DNA of 64,000 nt from Myxococcales bacterium (GTDB lineage Bacteria; Myxococcota; Polyangia; HGW-17; SLPX01): the NCBI GenBank assembly GCA_007131745.1, contig SLPX01000166.1, forward strand, positions 8,960 through 72,959, read 5' to 3'. Below are positions 51,778 through 62,069 of this stretch, one piece after another (positions within the stretch are counted from its first letter, which is position 1; each line of letters begins with the position of its first letter). A model generated the notes under the pieces. That model ran no database searches, was not told where the DNA came from, and worked only from the letters and a program-made list of their open reading frames with translations. Both the position numbers and the translations under genes were made by a program.

Positions 51778-52866
51778 TCAAGCCTTCTTGCGGAAATCTT
51801 TCATAAAGCCGACCAGAGTCTCAATGCCTTCGAGCGACATCGCGTTGTACATGGAAACTCTTATTCCCCCAACCGAACGATGTCCTTTCAGTCCGACAAG
51901 GTTATTTTCAGCCGCCTGGGCGATAAACTTCTTCTCGAGATCCTCCGAAGGAAGCCTCATTACGGCATTCATATATGACCTTGAAGTTTTCTCCACCGGT
52001 CCCCTGAAGAAATCCGCATCTTCGTCCATCGTCGAATAGAGGAGTTCCGCCTTCTTTCCGTTTTCTTTTTCAACTGCTTCGAGTCCGCCTTTCTGCTTCA
52101 CCCATTCCAGCACCAAACCGACCATGAAAATTGAAAACGTGGGAGGCGTATTGTACGCTGAATCTTTCTCCACGAACACCTTGTAGCTCAACATCGGCGG
52201 CAACTCGGGTGGACTCTTTTCCGCAAGATCCCTGCGGATGATCACAACGGTCACCCCGGAAGGCCCCATGTTTTTCTGCGCGCCCGCGTAAATCAGCCCG
52301 AACTTGGAAACATCAAGCCTATGACTGAGTATATCGGACGACATATCGCAAACAAGCGGCTTATCGCCCGTTTCCGGAAAAGTGCGGTACTGTGTCCCGT
52401 AAATAGTGTTGTTGGAAGTGATGTGAACATAAGCAGCGTCGTCGCTCCATTTGATATTGTCCAACGAGGGCAGATAAGTGTATTTTTTGTCCTCACTGGA
52501 CGCTTTTACGCAAGGCTTGCCTTCCAGCTTAGCTGCCTTGATAGCTCTTTGCGACCAGGTTCCGGTGTCGACGTAATCAGCCGCCTTCGAATCCCCCATC
52601 AAGTTCATCGGTATCATGGAAAATTGCAGATTTGCTCCACCCTGGCAAAAAATGACTTCATAATCATCCGGAATACTCAAAACCTCTTTCAACCCTGTTT
52701 TGGTTTCTTCCATGACGGCCAGAAACTCTTTTGACCTATGGCTGATTTCCAAAATTCCCATGCCGGTGTTTGCATAGTTCAAGATTGCGGCCTGTGCCTT
52801 TTCGAGCGCGGGCAAAGGAAGAACACCAGGTCCGGGATTAAAATTCCATTTTCTCTTTACAGTCAT
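51778..52866 (-). CDS. serC: Phosphoserine aminotransferase
   Basis: PLP enzyme converting 3-phosphohydroxypyruvate to phosphoserine, and the matching step in vitamin B6 synthesis. 362 residues, as expected. Start NFNPGPGVLP is the family signature, with GGANLQFSMIPMNL, and the Schiff-base lysine in YAGAQKNMGPSGV. GGAGG precedes the ATG. It is transcribed away from the SHMT-GcvT gene across a 203-base gap. The pair suggests local grouping of serine and glycine metabolism. Confidence 0.96.
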   Translation of the reverse strand: MTVKRKWNFNPGPGVLPLPALEKAQAAILNYANTGMGILEISHRSKEFLAVMEETKTGLKEVLSIPDDYEVIFCQGGANLQFSMIPMNLMGDSKAADYVDTGTWSQRAIKAAKLEGKPCVKASSEDKKYTYLPSLDNIKWSDDAAYVHITSNNTIYGTQYRTFPETGDKPLVCDMSSDILSHRLDVSKFGLIYAGAQKNMGPSGVTVVIIRRDLAEKSPPELPPMLSYKVFVEKDSAYNTPPTFSIFMVGLVLEWVKQKGGLEAVEKENGKKAELLYSTMDEDADFFRGPVEKTSRSYMNAVMRLPSEDLEKKFIAQAAENNLVGLKGHRSVGGIRVSMYNAMSLEGIETLVGFMKDFRKKA

Positions 52867-53069
52867 GTCGTCTTACCTCCATATCCGTGTTGAAACGTTT
52901 CTTCAGGTCTGCTAGGTGTTAGTTTTGCACATCCAAACAGAAGACAAGTCAAGATAAAAGGTTTTTCAGTTATGCTGAATGTGAATTCCAAGCAAAAAAT
53001 CGGAAAAAGACAAGAATCGGGAACATAATTAAAGACGGAAACAAGACACAGAAAAAAGGGTTTTCAATC
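52867..53069. promoter_or_regulatory. Divergent promoter region serC / SHMT-GcvT
   Basis: 203 bases that must serve both genes. TTGACT on the minus strand could be a -35 for serC, but the -10 is poor. I see no glycine-riboswitch core and no strong promoter on the plus strand. AT-rich. Confidence 0.35.
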
Positions 53070-56000
53070 ATGAAGGAAGAGAGATTCGAAGGGAAATTCG
53101 AGCGTGAAAGCGAATATGCAAGGGTTCCACTAAAAGGCATCCACGAGTTGGATCCTACAATGGCGGAACTCATCGGAGCCGAAGCGGAACGACAGGATCG
53201 CAAACTCATATTCATTGCATCTGAAAGCATCTGCCCACCCGCAGTCCGTAGAGTAATGGCAAGCCCGTTATGTAACATCTATGCCGAGGGTTATCCGGCT
53301 CCCCGAATGAACGTTCTCACCGAAGAAGAACTTGCTGATTTTGACGATGCTTTCGTGAATTTCAGAAGATATTCAGATCGGCGTTATTACAAGGGAACTG
53401 ACTACATGAACGTGATCGAATCCCTGGCCAAGCGGAGATGTTCGGATCTTTTTGCAAATGATAGAGTTTCTTCGGAACAAATTTTTGCGAATGTACAGTC
53501 TCTTTCGGGCGCCGCTGCCAACAACGCGGTCTATCAGGCGTTTCTCCAAAACGGCGATAGGATCCTGGGAATGAGCCTTGTTTCCGGCGGACACTTGACT
53601 CATGGAAGTCCGGTAAACCGATCGGGTCGCACCTACGAAGTGGCGAGTTATTCAGTTGGAAAAGACGGCAGGCTGGATTACGACGCGATCGAAGCGCAGG
53701 CGAAAGAATTCAAACCCCGTCTAATTGTGGCCGGGTTTAGCGCCTATCCGTGGGACATTGACTGGGCGGCCCTCAAAAAAGCGGCTGACTCGGTCGGAGC
53801 AATCCTGATGGCGGACATCTCGCACACTGCGGGACTGGTGGCCGCGGGCGCGGTCAACAGCCCGGTGGGCTTTGCCGATGTGATGACTTTTACAACCCAC
53901 AAAACACTCTGCGGACCAAGAGGAGCGGTGATTATCACCACCGACGAAACCCACGCCAAGGCAGTCGATCTTGCTGTTTTCCCGGGAGAACAGGGCGGCC
54001 CCCATATGCACCAGATCGCTTCCAAGGCGGTCGCATTCAAGCTGGCGGCCTCCGAAGAATTCAAAACCACCATGAAAAAAGTGGTGTCCAACGCCAATTC
54101 AATGGCGGAGAGTTTCAAGAAGAGAGGGTTGAAACTCGCATACGGCGGAACCGACACGCATCTACTGCTGCTTGACCTGAGGAAAGTCAAGACGGCTTCA
54201 GGCAAGCCCATTACCGGAGAGATAGCGTCCCGGCTTCTTGATAACCTTGGCATCACGTGCAACAAGAACACGATCGCGGGTGACACAAGCGCCAACAATC
54301 CCTCCGGACTCCGTTTTGGAACAGTTTGGGTGACACAAAGAGGGTTCGGCCCGGAGGAACTCGACAAGGTAGCGGATCTGGTCTCCATGGTGCTCCAAAA
54401 CGCGCATTCCTACAATTATTTTTACGCAGGCGGCGATGTAGGCCGCGCCAAGCTGGATTTTGACATCATGGAGGAAGTCGAGCGGGAAATCGACGTTTTG
54501 GTACGCAAAACAGGCGATGTCAAAGGCGACTGGGAATGGGATTATCCCCACTACGGTTCTCCAATCTGCGATGAGGATGAAACACCGATCGCCACGCCTC
54601 TGGCCGCGCCCGCTCTGGAAGGGGGCCTGAAATCGTCCAGATCGGGAAACATTCTCATGGTCGAAAGCTACGGCGACAACGAAAAAGAACATGCTGCCAC
54701 AGCGGAATCGGCCGGATTGCTGGACTTGGGCAAAGCCGAATGGACACGTGTAACAGGACGAAGGGCGGCCCTGTTCCTGGAATCCGCTTTGACCGCGGAC
54801 ATTGTTTCCCTGAAACCGGGTGAAGGAACCGCTGCTCTGGTGCTCAACGCACAGGGCGGAGTTATATGCGACGCTGCGGTGTTATGCGAAGATTCTTCCA
54901 ATACTTCAAGATCATGGAGCGATTCCTTTCTCGTCCGCCTGGGACCGGTGGGTGACGGCCGGCGGGGCCTCAGATGGCTCAGGTCCTTGAGCGACGGCTA
55001 TGCATATCACGACAAAGACATTTATCTCAAAGCAGAAGGGCCGGCGGTTTTGTCATCACTGAACAAGGATGGTTCCGTTTTCACCGCTCTCGCAATAATG
55101 GGTCCCGATGCGGTTAAGACGGCAGCGAAAGCGCTTGGAAAAACTGAAAAGGACCTTCCCCGGCCGGGAGGTCATCTCCGGCTGAAAATCGAATCAGGCG
55201 ACCACGCCCGGGATGTACATGTTTTCAGGCGACAATTCAACAAACGAGAGGTCATTGAAACAGCAGGCCCTGCTCAGACCCTTGTAAACTTCTGGACCCG
55301 CCTCATGGAAGCCGGTGGAACAATGTGCGGCTCCCAGACCGGAGGAGAATCGTGGACCGGAACCAGGCTGTATGGATGTGGTTATGAAACATGCGATCCG
55401 GCCCGCGCCCAAGTCGGCCCCGACAAGGTGATAGCTTCTCCGATGATGGAACTCGTGGACGCAGACAAACCCTTCTTCGTCGGACAAAAGCCGTTCCTGG
55501 AAGCGGCCGAAAAGTCGGAATTCGCCGAAATCAAGAAAGCTTTGAAACCCATTGAAAGAGAAGATTGGGCGGGGGTTTTAGATGTGAAACCCCAAACCGA
55601 TCGCACAACATGTCTTTACGAAGAACATCAGAAACTGGCCGGCAAACGGAACATCGTTCCATTTGCCGGTTGGAAAATGCCCGTATGGTACAAAAGCATA
55701 AGTGCTGAACACGAAGCAGTCAGAACAGGCGCGGGGCTTTTCGATGTTTCTCACATGGGTATTTTATCTTTTACTGGAAAACACGCTGAAAAATTCCTGG
55801 ACCTGATCACCACAAACTACGTGCCCTGGTTGAATCCCGGTCAGTGTCAATACTCGTACCTGCTGGATCCTGAAGGCAAAGTGCTCGACGATATAATCAT
55901 TTACCGCGAAAGCCGGGATCGATTCATGATGGTGGTCAACGCGGCCAACGCTGAAACTGATGAAACATGGATACACGCGATAAAAGAGGGCATGGTCCCC

Positions 56001-56870
56001 CTTGACCCCTCTTGCCCACATAGAAAATTCAAAGGCGAAGTCGAAATCAGGAACATGAAGCTGGATGAATCACTGGGTCAGGAACGGAGGGTCGACCTTG
56101 CACTGCAAGGCCCGGCAAGTCTTGTTACCCTTCATGCGCTCATGTCGGACGAAACCGAAAAACGCAAACTGGCGGAGTTGCCGTCCTTTCACCTGATGCA
56201 GGTAAAAATTCATGACATGCGGTTTTGGATCGCTAACACCGGTTATACCGGTGAAACAGTTGGTTTCGAGTTGTTTCCACACCCCGACAACGCGGTCGAA
56301 TTGTGGAACATGATACTCGAGGCCGGAAAAGAAAGAGGGGTCGTTCCCACTGGTCTTGGAGCAAGGGATTCCACCAGATTGGAAGCCGGGTTTCCGCTTC
56401 ACGGTCATGAACTTGCCGGTTCTCACAACATAAACCCACTAGAAGCCGGTTATGCTCCGTTTGTAAGATTGCACAAGCCATATTTTATCGGGCGTACTGC
56501 TATGTTGGATGCATATGAAAACTGGAACAGAACGATTGTCAGGCTGCAGACAACACAAACCGGAGGAAGAACCATAAGGGCCGGCGCTCCGGTGGTGGAC
56601 GCTCGTCGGGGAACATGCGTTGGAACCGTGACATCCTGCGTCACCATCGACCGTTACCAGGTGGGACTCGCTCTGGTGGATCGCAAAAAAACCAAACTCG
56701 GCGATCAACTCCTGGTATACCCGGTTTCGGAGGGAGCAAAAAAACAAACCCCCAAAGCCCCGGAAGAACTCGAACCGGGAGATCGCACATCCATACCGCT
56801 CGAAGCCAAAGTCATATCCCGCTTCATGGCACCCGGAGAAACAAGATCATCGGCGTTGGAGGACCAATGA
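53070..56870 (+). CDS. Fused serine hydroxymethyltransferase - GcvT-like - aminomethyltransferase (GcvT)
   Basis: 1266 residues in one frame. SHMT part (about 1-475): [21 protein letters not shown] followed by an insertion of about 25 residues (79-104), [12 protein letters not shown], and the PLP lysine K278 in [11 protein letters not shown]. The canonical HSGSQAN is LSGAAAN, and the His before GGHLTHG is Ser. Middle part (about 530-835): divergent GcvT-fold with [15 protein letters not shown] and D601. C-terminal part (about 848-1266): full GcvT with [10 protein letters not shown]940-D941 and [13 protein letters not shown]. It should couple serine-to-glycine conversion with the T-protein step, both producing methylene-tetrahydrofolate. 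No gcvP or gcvH nearby. Confidence 0.9.
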   Translation: MKEERFEGKFERESEYARVPLKGIHELDPTMAELIGAEAERQDRKLIFIASESICPPAVRRVMASPLCNIYAEGYPAPRMNVLTEEELADFDDAFVNFRRYSDRRYYKGTDYMNVIESLAKRRCSDLFANDRVSSEQIFANVQSLSGAAANNAVYQAFLQNGDRILGMSLVSGGHLTHGSPVNRSGRTYEVASYSVGKDGRLDYDAIEAQAKEFKPRLIVAGFSAYPWDIDWAALKKAADSVGAILMADISHTAGLVAAGAVNSPVGFADVMTFTTHKTLCGPRGAVIITTDETHAKAVDLAVFPGEQGGPHMHQIASKAVAFKLAASEEFKTTMKKVVSNANSMAESFKKRGLKLAYGGTDTHLLLLDLRKVKTASGKPITGEIASRLLDNLGITCNKNTIAGDTSANNPSGLRFGTVWVTQRGFGPEELDKVADLVSMVLQNAHSYNYFYAGGDVGRAKLDFDIMEEVEREIDVLVRKTGDVKGDWEWDYPHYGSPICDEDETPIATPLAAPALEGGLKSSRSGNILMVESYGDNEKEHAATAESAGLLDLGKAEWTRVTGRRAALFLESALTADIVSLKPGEGTAALVLNAQGGVICDAAVLCEDSSNTSRSWSDSFLVRLGPVGDGRRGLRWLRSLSDGYAYHDKDIYLKAEGPAVLSSLNKDGSVFTALAIMGPDAVKTAAKALGKTEKDLPRPGGHLRLKIESGDHARDVHVFRRQFNKREVIETAGPAQTLVNFWTRLMEAGGTMCGSQTGGESWTGTRLYGCGYETCDPARAQVGPDKVIASPMMELVDADKPFFVGQKPFLEAAEKSEFAEIKKALKPIEREDWAGVLDVKPQTDRTTCLYEEHQKLAGKRNIVPFAGWKMPVWYKSISAEHEAVRTGAGLFDVSHMGILSFTGKHAEKFLDLITTNYVPWLNPGQCQYSYLLDPEGKVLDDIIIYRESRDRFMMVVNAANAETDETWIHAIKEGMVPLDPSCPHRKFKGEVEIRNMKLDESLGQERRVDLALQGPASLVTLHALMSDETEKRKLAELPSFHLMQVKIHDMRFWIANTGYTGETVGFELFPHPDNAVELWNMILEAGKERGVVPTGLGARDSTRLEAGFPLHGHELAGSHNINPLEAGYAPFVRLHKPYFIGRTAMLDAYENWNRTIVRLQTTQTGGRTIRAGAPVVDARRGTCVGTVTSCVTIDRYQVGLALVDRKKTKLGDQLLVYPVSEGAKKQTPKAPEELEPGDRTSIPLEAKVISRFMAPGETRSSALEDQ

Positions 56871-57490
56871 CCTCCCGCGATAATAACTCGGACCGGAATA
56901 CGGCCCATATTTCCTCGGAAAAGATTCTTGAGGCTGAACAAGATCATTCGCCCGGTCTTTTACACAGAACAACTATTCATTCCGGACGTGTGGTCAATCT
57001 TTCAATAGACCGAGTGCTTTTACCGAACAAGAAAGAGGTGAGCCTGGAAATGGTGTGTCACCCCGGAGCCGCTGCCATGGTTCCGATAGACGACAAAAAT
57101 GGGATATACTTGGTCCGCCAATATCGTTACGCTACAGGCGGTTTCATCTATGAAGTGCCCGCAGGCAAACTGGATGACAATGAAGATCCAGCGGAGTGCG
57201 CCCGACGGGAACTCGTGGAGGAAATCGGCATGCAGGCGGGAAAACTCGTCTCCATGGGTTGGATATGGACATCTCCCGGGTTTTCAAATGAAAAAATTCA
57301 CCTCTTCCTGGCAATGAATCTCAAGGACGACAAACAAGCTTTGGAGGAAAACGAGGTTTTGACGGTCCAACGCATGGACATGAATACCGCATTCGAAATG
57401 GCCCGCAGCGGTGAGATCACTGATTCAAAAACAATCTGCGGACTAATGAGAGCGGAAAGCTTTCTGCAAAAGATCACCCGCCCCTGTTGA
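56867..57490 (+). CDS. Nudix hydrolase (ADP-ribose pyrophosphatase-like)
   Basis: 207 residues from the ATG at 56867, with GGAGG upstream and an ATGA overlap with the SHMT-GcvT gene. The Nudix box is complete, GKLDDNEDPAECARRELVEEIG in two pieces, with the metal-binding REL-EE. PAGKL and the upstream LVRQYRYATGG segment match NudF-type ADP-ribose pyrophosphatases. The 3' end overlaps the convergent FHA gene by 17 bases. A metabolic connection to the fusion gene is not known. Confidence 0.92.
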   Translation: MTSRDNNSDRNTAHISSEKILEAEQDHSPGLLHRTTIHSGRVVNLSIDRVLLPNKKEVSLEMVCHPGAAAMVPIDDKNGIYLVRQYRYATGGFIYEVPAGKLDDNEDPAECARRELVEEIGMQAGKLVSMGWIWTSPGFSNEKIHLFLAMNLKDDKQALEENEVLTVQRMDMNTAFEMARSGEITDSKTICGLMRAESFLQKITRPC

Positions 57491-59255
57491 GCGAAATGCG
57501 AAATGCCGGGGGCGCGTTCGGAAGCGAAACTTGCGTTGACATAAACCTGGAAGACGGAACTTTGTTCACGGTTGCATCATCAGCCACGACGCCGTGCGAA
57601 TTGGATGTTTTGCAGAGGTCCATCGCTTTTTTCTTCGCTCCGCCCATTAGAATATGCTCCAAGTGCCTGGGACAACCCACCACACCCCAAAGTACATTAT
57701 CTGAAGCAAGAGCCACGCAGATTCCCTTCTTCAAACTGCTACGGCGCTTCAACACATTGTCGTAATAAGATGCAAGCTCAAAAGCGGCGTTCATCGCCCA
57801 CTGGGCGTCGGTCCTGGCCGGGTTGTACAAACCGAAGGCTATCGTTGCAAAATCTTCGACCGTATTTATCAAGACCCCGCCGTTTCTGTTGACCACTTCA
57901 ATGAGCATATTATGAAAGTCCGCGAATATCGAAAGAAGACGATCAGGTTCCATAGTCTCGATTATCTCGGGAAGATCCAGGAACCTCGCCACAATCACGG
58001 TAATTTCCCGGGTTTCCAAAACCACGGGATTCGCCGGATCGGCCGCCACCCGCTCCCTCACTAAAGGACTGATCAGATTATCAAATCGTGATCTGCGCTG
58101 CTTTTCCGCCAGGATTTCTTTTTTCAAGCGAGCGCTCAACATGATGCCCGAAACTATGCTTGACATCACATGGGCCACGTTCACCTCAAAATCGGTAAAA
58201 GTTTCACCCGCCTTCCTCGCAAAGTAAAGAACCCCGACAACCCTCTCTTCCTGCATAACCGGCAAGGCCAACACAGCCCCGACGCGATACATGTTTACGG
58301 AATCCTTGGCTTGGAAAGCCGGATCCGACACCAGGTTCTCAGAAAACACGGGTGCCTTTTCGCGCACGGCCCGCGCTACGACCGATCTACTCAAAGGCAA
58401 CTCACCTTTTTCAAGAAAATCGGAATGCCTGATCGCCAAAACATCGTAAGATCCGGCCTGATTCACTTCCAGTACGACAGCGGTGCGGCTTTCCAAAACT
58501 CGGGAGATCTTTTCAAGCCCTTGTCTTAAAATCTTGCGGCGACTCTCCCCTGATGCCGATAGATCAGCGAGACTGCGCAGGACTCCGAGCGCGCGACGAT
58601 ACATTTCGGTTTTTTTCAGGGCCTTGCCTTCGGTTTCCCCGATCAAACCCTCCGCTCCGGTTGTGAGCACTCTTGCAATTGCATCACTTCCCCACCCGTC
58701 CACAATGTGTACGTCTACCGGAACTTCGTCCGATCCCTCGTCGGCTGGTGTGTTCATGCCGTGAATGATGGTGGTTTCGTCAGTGCTCATCCAGTCGGCG
58801 GGCATGCCCTTGTCCAGAATTTGAGCGTTTCCCATCACTACGTGCACCCGCGATTGGGGTCCTATGCCGAATTCGCCGGTTTCCGCCATTTCGAAACTAT
58901 CTTGATCATCGGATTTTACAGAGCCCGGCGGTTGCCTTGACCCGTGGTTTCCCGTTTTCACGGCTTCAATCGGCAGAACAACTACCCTGAAAACCCCTAT
59001 ATCTATCGAATCTCCCATCCCCACCCTCTTTTTCCTGATAACCGACCCGTTCACCCGGGTTCCATACGTGGAATCAAGATCCCTTACCGTCAATATTCCG
59101 GAATCCAGATCAAAAAGAGCATGGTGCCTGGAAACGCCTCTACCGGTCAACAGGAAATCATTGTCCGAACCTCTGCCCACACGGCTCTTACCTTCCCTGA
59201 GTTCAGTCCAATGGGGAACTCCGTCTGCATCGATGATCAGTAATGCCAAGCTCAA
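57474..59255 (-). CDS. FHA-GAF-cyclase-homology protein, cyclase probably inactive
   Basis: 593 residues from a TTG start with GGTGA upstream. FHA domain (about 1-100): RVGRGSDNDFLL, SRHHALF and STYGTRVNG, the phosphothreonine-binding signature. GAF domain (about 225-375). C-terminal class III nucleotide-cyclase homology (about 405-590): ITVIVARFLDLPEIIE replaces the first metal-binding Asp of the usual FADIxGFT, whereas the second Asp is kept in VEDFATIAFG. Loss of one metal ligand suggests loss of catalysis. Likely a signalling scaffold responding to Ser/Thr kinase phosphorylation. Confidence 0.88.
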   Translation of the reverse strand: MSLALLIIDADGVPHWTELREGKSRVGRGSDNDFLLTGRGVSRHHALFDLDSGILTVRDLDSTYGTRVNGSVIRKKRVGMGDSIDIGVFRVVVLPIEAVKTGNHGSRQPPGSVKSDDQDSFEMAETGEFGIGPQSRVHVVMGNAQILDKGMPADWMSTDETTIIHGMNTPADEGSDEVPVDVHIVDGWGSDAIARVLTTGAEGLIGETEGKALKKTEMYRRALGVLRSLADLSASGESRRKILRQGLEKISRVLESRTAVVLEVNQAGSYDVLAIRHSDFLEKGELPLSRSVVARAVREKAPVFSENLVSDPAFQAKDSVNMYRVGAVLALPVMQEERVVGVLYFARKAGETFTDFEVNVAHVMSSIVSGIMLSARLKKEILAEKQRRSRFDNLISPLVRERVAADPANPVVLETREITVIVARFLDLPEIIETMEPDRLLSIFADFHNMLIEVVNRNGGVLINTVEDFATIAFGLYNPARTDAQWAMNAAFELASYYDNVLKRRSSLKKGICVALASDNVLWGVVGCPRHLEHILMGGAKKKAMDLCKTSNSHGVVADDATVNKVPSSRFMSTQVSLPNAPPAFRISLNRGG

Positions 59256-59494
59256 ATCGTCACCGCTTTTCTCACTCCGAATACAAACATCGTTTCACTG
59301 TTTACTATAAATCCTCTGGTTCAAGTCAAGGAGTCAACTATATCATCTTGTTTTTTTCAAGGGTTCTCTTGTCTTCCATAGGGTCTTATCCCAGGAAACG
59401 GGTGGAACCGATTATATTGAGAGCACTGTTGACTCTCTACTTCGTCCAATACGAATAAAAGAAGTTCAGGCTACATTTTTTCGCGTTGCTGAAT

Positions 59495-59500
59495 TATAAT
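59495..59500 (+). promoter_or_regulatory. Consensus -10 box ahead of the chemosensory operon
   Basis: TATAAT at 59495-59500. Initiation near 59507 would leave the ATG at 59518 with only about 11 bases of leader and no ribosome binding site. The ATG at 59536, preceded by AGGA, is therefore favoured. The -35 region is poor. Confidence 0.45.
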
Positions 59501-59535
59501 CCGCAGATTATTACGGAATGAATTGCAGGATGAAT

Positions 59536-59952
59536 ATGGCTGAGTATCTTGAATGCAAAATCAAGAGTGTTTTGATAATTGAAGACTCGGACACCACGAG
59601 AGAGCTTTTGAAAACCGGCCTGGAAGCCGAAGGTTGTGACGTTTACGACGCTTCAACGGGCTTCCTGGCCCTGAAGGAACTCCAGGTCCGGCTCTATGAT
59701 CTAATCATAACAGACATAAACATGCCGGATCTCACGGGGTTGGAAGTAATCAAGTTAGCGCGTTCCAGCCCGATGCATCGGAATACGCCTATCATAGTAT
59801 TGTCCACTGACAACCGAAAGAGGGATCGTGAAAGAGCCCTCGCCCTGGGGGCAAACATGTACGTCACAAAGCCGTTCGAACCCGACAAGTTCCTGCAAAC
59901 ATGCCTGGAACGGTTAAATGAAAACAAGTCGGATGATCCGGGGGAAAAATGA
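59536..59952 (+). CDS. CheY-like single-domain response regulator
   Basis: 138 residues from the ATG at 59536. Earlier in-frame ATGs at 59518 and 59530 exist. The receiver is complete: IIEDSD acidic pair, phospho-acceptor Asp in IITDINMPDLTG, STDN, and the conserved Lys in VTKPFEP. It is the first gene of the operon, and its stop overlaps the cheA start as ATGA. Probable phosphorylation target of the CheA encoded next. Confidence 0.93.
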   Translation: MAEYLECKIKSVLIIEDSDTTRELLKTGLEAEGCDVYDASTGFLALKELQVRLYDLIITDINMPDLTGLEVIKLARSSPMHRNTPIIVLSTDNRKRDRERALALGANMYVTKPFEPDKFLQTCLERLNENKSDDPGEK

Positions 59953-62000
59953 CCGACGGCTTTAAAGACAAAAGGCTCGAAGAGTTTATCGGGGAAACAC
60001 AGGAACTTACGGAAGCATTGAGCGGCAGCCTTATGAATCTTCACAAAACCCTTCAGGCGGGCCAAAACCCTGATCCGGGCGACATCAATGGAGCTTTCCG
60101 CGCAATACACACGGTAAAAGGTTTGTCCTCTCTTTTCGGCATCGATGAGATGGCCGCCCTGGCCCATGACCTCGAAGAAATTTGTGACGATCTCCGCATG
60201 GGTCGAATCCAATTGGACGGAGATTACCTCGACCTGCTGTTTCAAGCGGTGGACATTTTCCAAGCGATCCTGACAAGTATGGCTGAAAAAACGTCTCTCC
60301 CGGCACAGGAAGTCGAATCATTCATCGACAAGCTGCGAAAAAAAAGCGGAGCCGGTCCGTGTCTTAGCGAGCCGCTATCGCAGAATCCTGAAATCGACCC
60401 CGAAGTACTCGCAGTACTTACCGAATATGAAGAGTACCGACTGAAAGAAAGCATGGATAAGGGAAAAAACCTCTTTTTCGTATCCGCGTCTTTCCCTGTA
60501 GACAATATTGAAAAAGACCTTGAGACCCTGAAAGAACTTCTTCAAAAACACGGTGAAATCATAACTTATCTCCCATCCAACCAAGCGGAAGATGAAAACA
60601 GTATCGATCTCGACATACTTGTCGCAACCGATGAATCCATCGAGAAAATATCCCAAACGGCAAATCTCTCTCATCCCGAAAACAAGATCGTAGATGTGCT
60701 GAAAAAACCCATTCCCGCCTCAAATGCAAGAAATGAATTGTGGGCTGAATTTGAAGAAACGCAAAAGACCCAAGAACTCTCTCACTTGTCGCTCAGAAGC
60801 CTGACCCAGACGGTAAGGGTGGATATCCGCAAGCTGGACAACCTTATGAACCTGCTGGGCGAAATCAATGTCTTGTTCGGAAGAATTAATGAGATCGCCG
60901 GAAAACAAAGTGTTCAAAGCAATTCCTCTGGCCTGGAATTTGCGCGCGTTTTTCGACTTGTAAAGCGCCGGCTTGACGAACTCCGGGACGGCATTTTGGA
61001 CGTCCGAATGGTTCCCCTGGAACAACTTTTCGACAAACTGTCTCGAATAGTGCGGAAGATGTCACGCGAAGGGGAAAAACCCGTTGAATTTTTTGTCACC
61101 GGCGCGGACACGGAACTGGATAAACTCATCGTTGAGGAGTTGTCCGACCCTCTTATGCACATTATCCGCAACTGCATGGACCACGGCATCGAACCGGCCG
61201 AAGAAAGGCGGCGAAAAGCCAAACGAGCGGAAGGCCTGATCGCCCTTAGGGCATACCAGAAGGGAAACCACGTAATAATAGAAGTCGAAGACGACGGCAC
61301 GGGCATCTCGAAAGAAAAGGTCATCTCAACTGCCCTGTCAAAAGGAATCATAGACGACAAGCAAACACACGAAATGAGCGACCGGGAAGTTTTGAACCTC
61401 ATTTTCAAACCCGGTTTTTCCACTCGTCAATGGGCGGGAACCAACTCGGGCAGAGGAGTGGGAATGGATGTTGTAAAGACCAACCTGGCTAAACTATCCG
61501 GCCTCATCGACATTCAATCCCGTGAAAATATCGGGACAAAATTCATACTCACGCTTCCCATAACACTGGCGATAATCCGAGCGCTGATTGTACGGGTCTC
61601 GGACCAGCTCTATGCAGTGCCGTTGAACTCCGTGCTGGAAGCTCTTGCCATATATAAGAACCAAATCTCAACCATTGAAGGAAAAGAGGTTATTTCCGTC
61701 AGGGGATCCACCTTTCCACTGTTGAGGCTTTCGCAACTTTTCGGCATTCCTGAAAAGGAAAACCCCAATCGCCTGTTCGTCGTCGTGGTAGGCATGGCCC
61801 AACACAGGGTCGGACTGGTCGTAAATGAACTGAAGAGCCGCCGGGATATCGTGATTAAACCGCTCGGAAAGGTTCTATCATCCACACCGGGCATTGCGGG
61901 CGCAACTGAACTGGATACACAGAACATAGTTCTTGTTTTGGACATAGCATCTCTGGTGGACGATAATATTGTCGCGCCTGAAGCAAATAAATTGGGATGA
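59949..62000 (+). CDS. cheA: Chemotaxis-type histidine kinase CheA
   Basis: 683 residues. HPt domain with phospho-accepting H54 in RAIHTVKGLSSLFG. A P2-like region (about 170-250) is followed by the dimerisation segment (VDIRKLDNLMNLLGEINVLFGRI). The ATPase domain carries HIIRNCMDHGIEPAEERR, VEDDGTGIS and SGRGVGMDVVK. The C-terminal CheW-like domain (about 545-683) binds receptors. No methyl-accepting receptor or methylation genes are in the window, so the system may be a non-flagellar type like those controlling gliding or gene expression in myxobacteria. Confidence 0.96.
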   Translation: MTDGFKDKRLEEFIGETQELTEALSGSLMNLHKTLQAGQNPDPGDINGAFRAIHTVKGLSSLFGIDEMAALAHDLEEICDDLRMGRIQLDGDYLDLLFQAVDIFQAILTSMAEKTSLPAQEVESFIDKLRKKSGAGPCLSEPLSQNPEIDPEVLAVLTEYEEYRLKESMDKGKNLFFVSASFPVDNIEKDLETLKELLQKHGEIITYLPSNQAEDENSIDLDILVATDESIEKISQTANLSHPENKIVDVLKKPIPASNARNELWAEFEETQKTQELSHLSLRSLTQTVRVDIRKLDNLMNLLGEINVLFGRINEIAGKQSVQSNSSGLEFARVFRLVKRRLDELRDGILDVRMVPLEQLFDKLSRIVRKMSREGEKPVEFFVTGADTELDKLIVEELSDPLMHIIRNCMDHGIEPAEERRRKAKRAEGLIALRAYQKGNHVIIEVEDDGTGISKEKVISTALSKGIIDDKQTHEMSDREVLNLIFKPGFSTRQWAGTNSGRGVGMDVVKTNLAKLSGLIDIQSRENIGTKFILTLPITLAIIRALIVRVSDQLYAVPLNSVLEALAIYKNQISTIEGKEVISVRGSTFPLLRLSQLFGIPEKENPNRLFVVVVGMAQHRVGLVVNELKSRRDIVIKPLGKVLSSTPGIAGATELDTQNIVLVLDIASLVDDNIVAPEANKLG

Positions 62001-62026
62001 TTGTTACATGTTCTTTTCAAACAATT

Positions 62027-62050
62027 ACGTTCGAGCGAACGCTCGAACGT
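62027..62050. promoter_or_regulatory. Perfect 24-bp palindrome between cheA and cheW
   Basis: ACGTTCGAGCG (62027-62037), AA, CGCTCGAACGT (62040-62050): 11-bp perfect arms. Could be an operator for a dimeric repressor or, in RNA, a 10-bp stem with a GAAC loop in the 69-base intercistronic gap. Confidence 0.6.
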
Positions 62051-62069
62051 CTAAACGGAAATAAATACC

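Noticed and set aside
52867..53069. Glycine riboswitch upstream of the SHMT-GcvT gene
   Set aside because: Expected for a gcvT-type gene, but the conserved aptamer core was not found in the 203-base gap on either strand.
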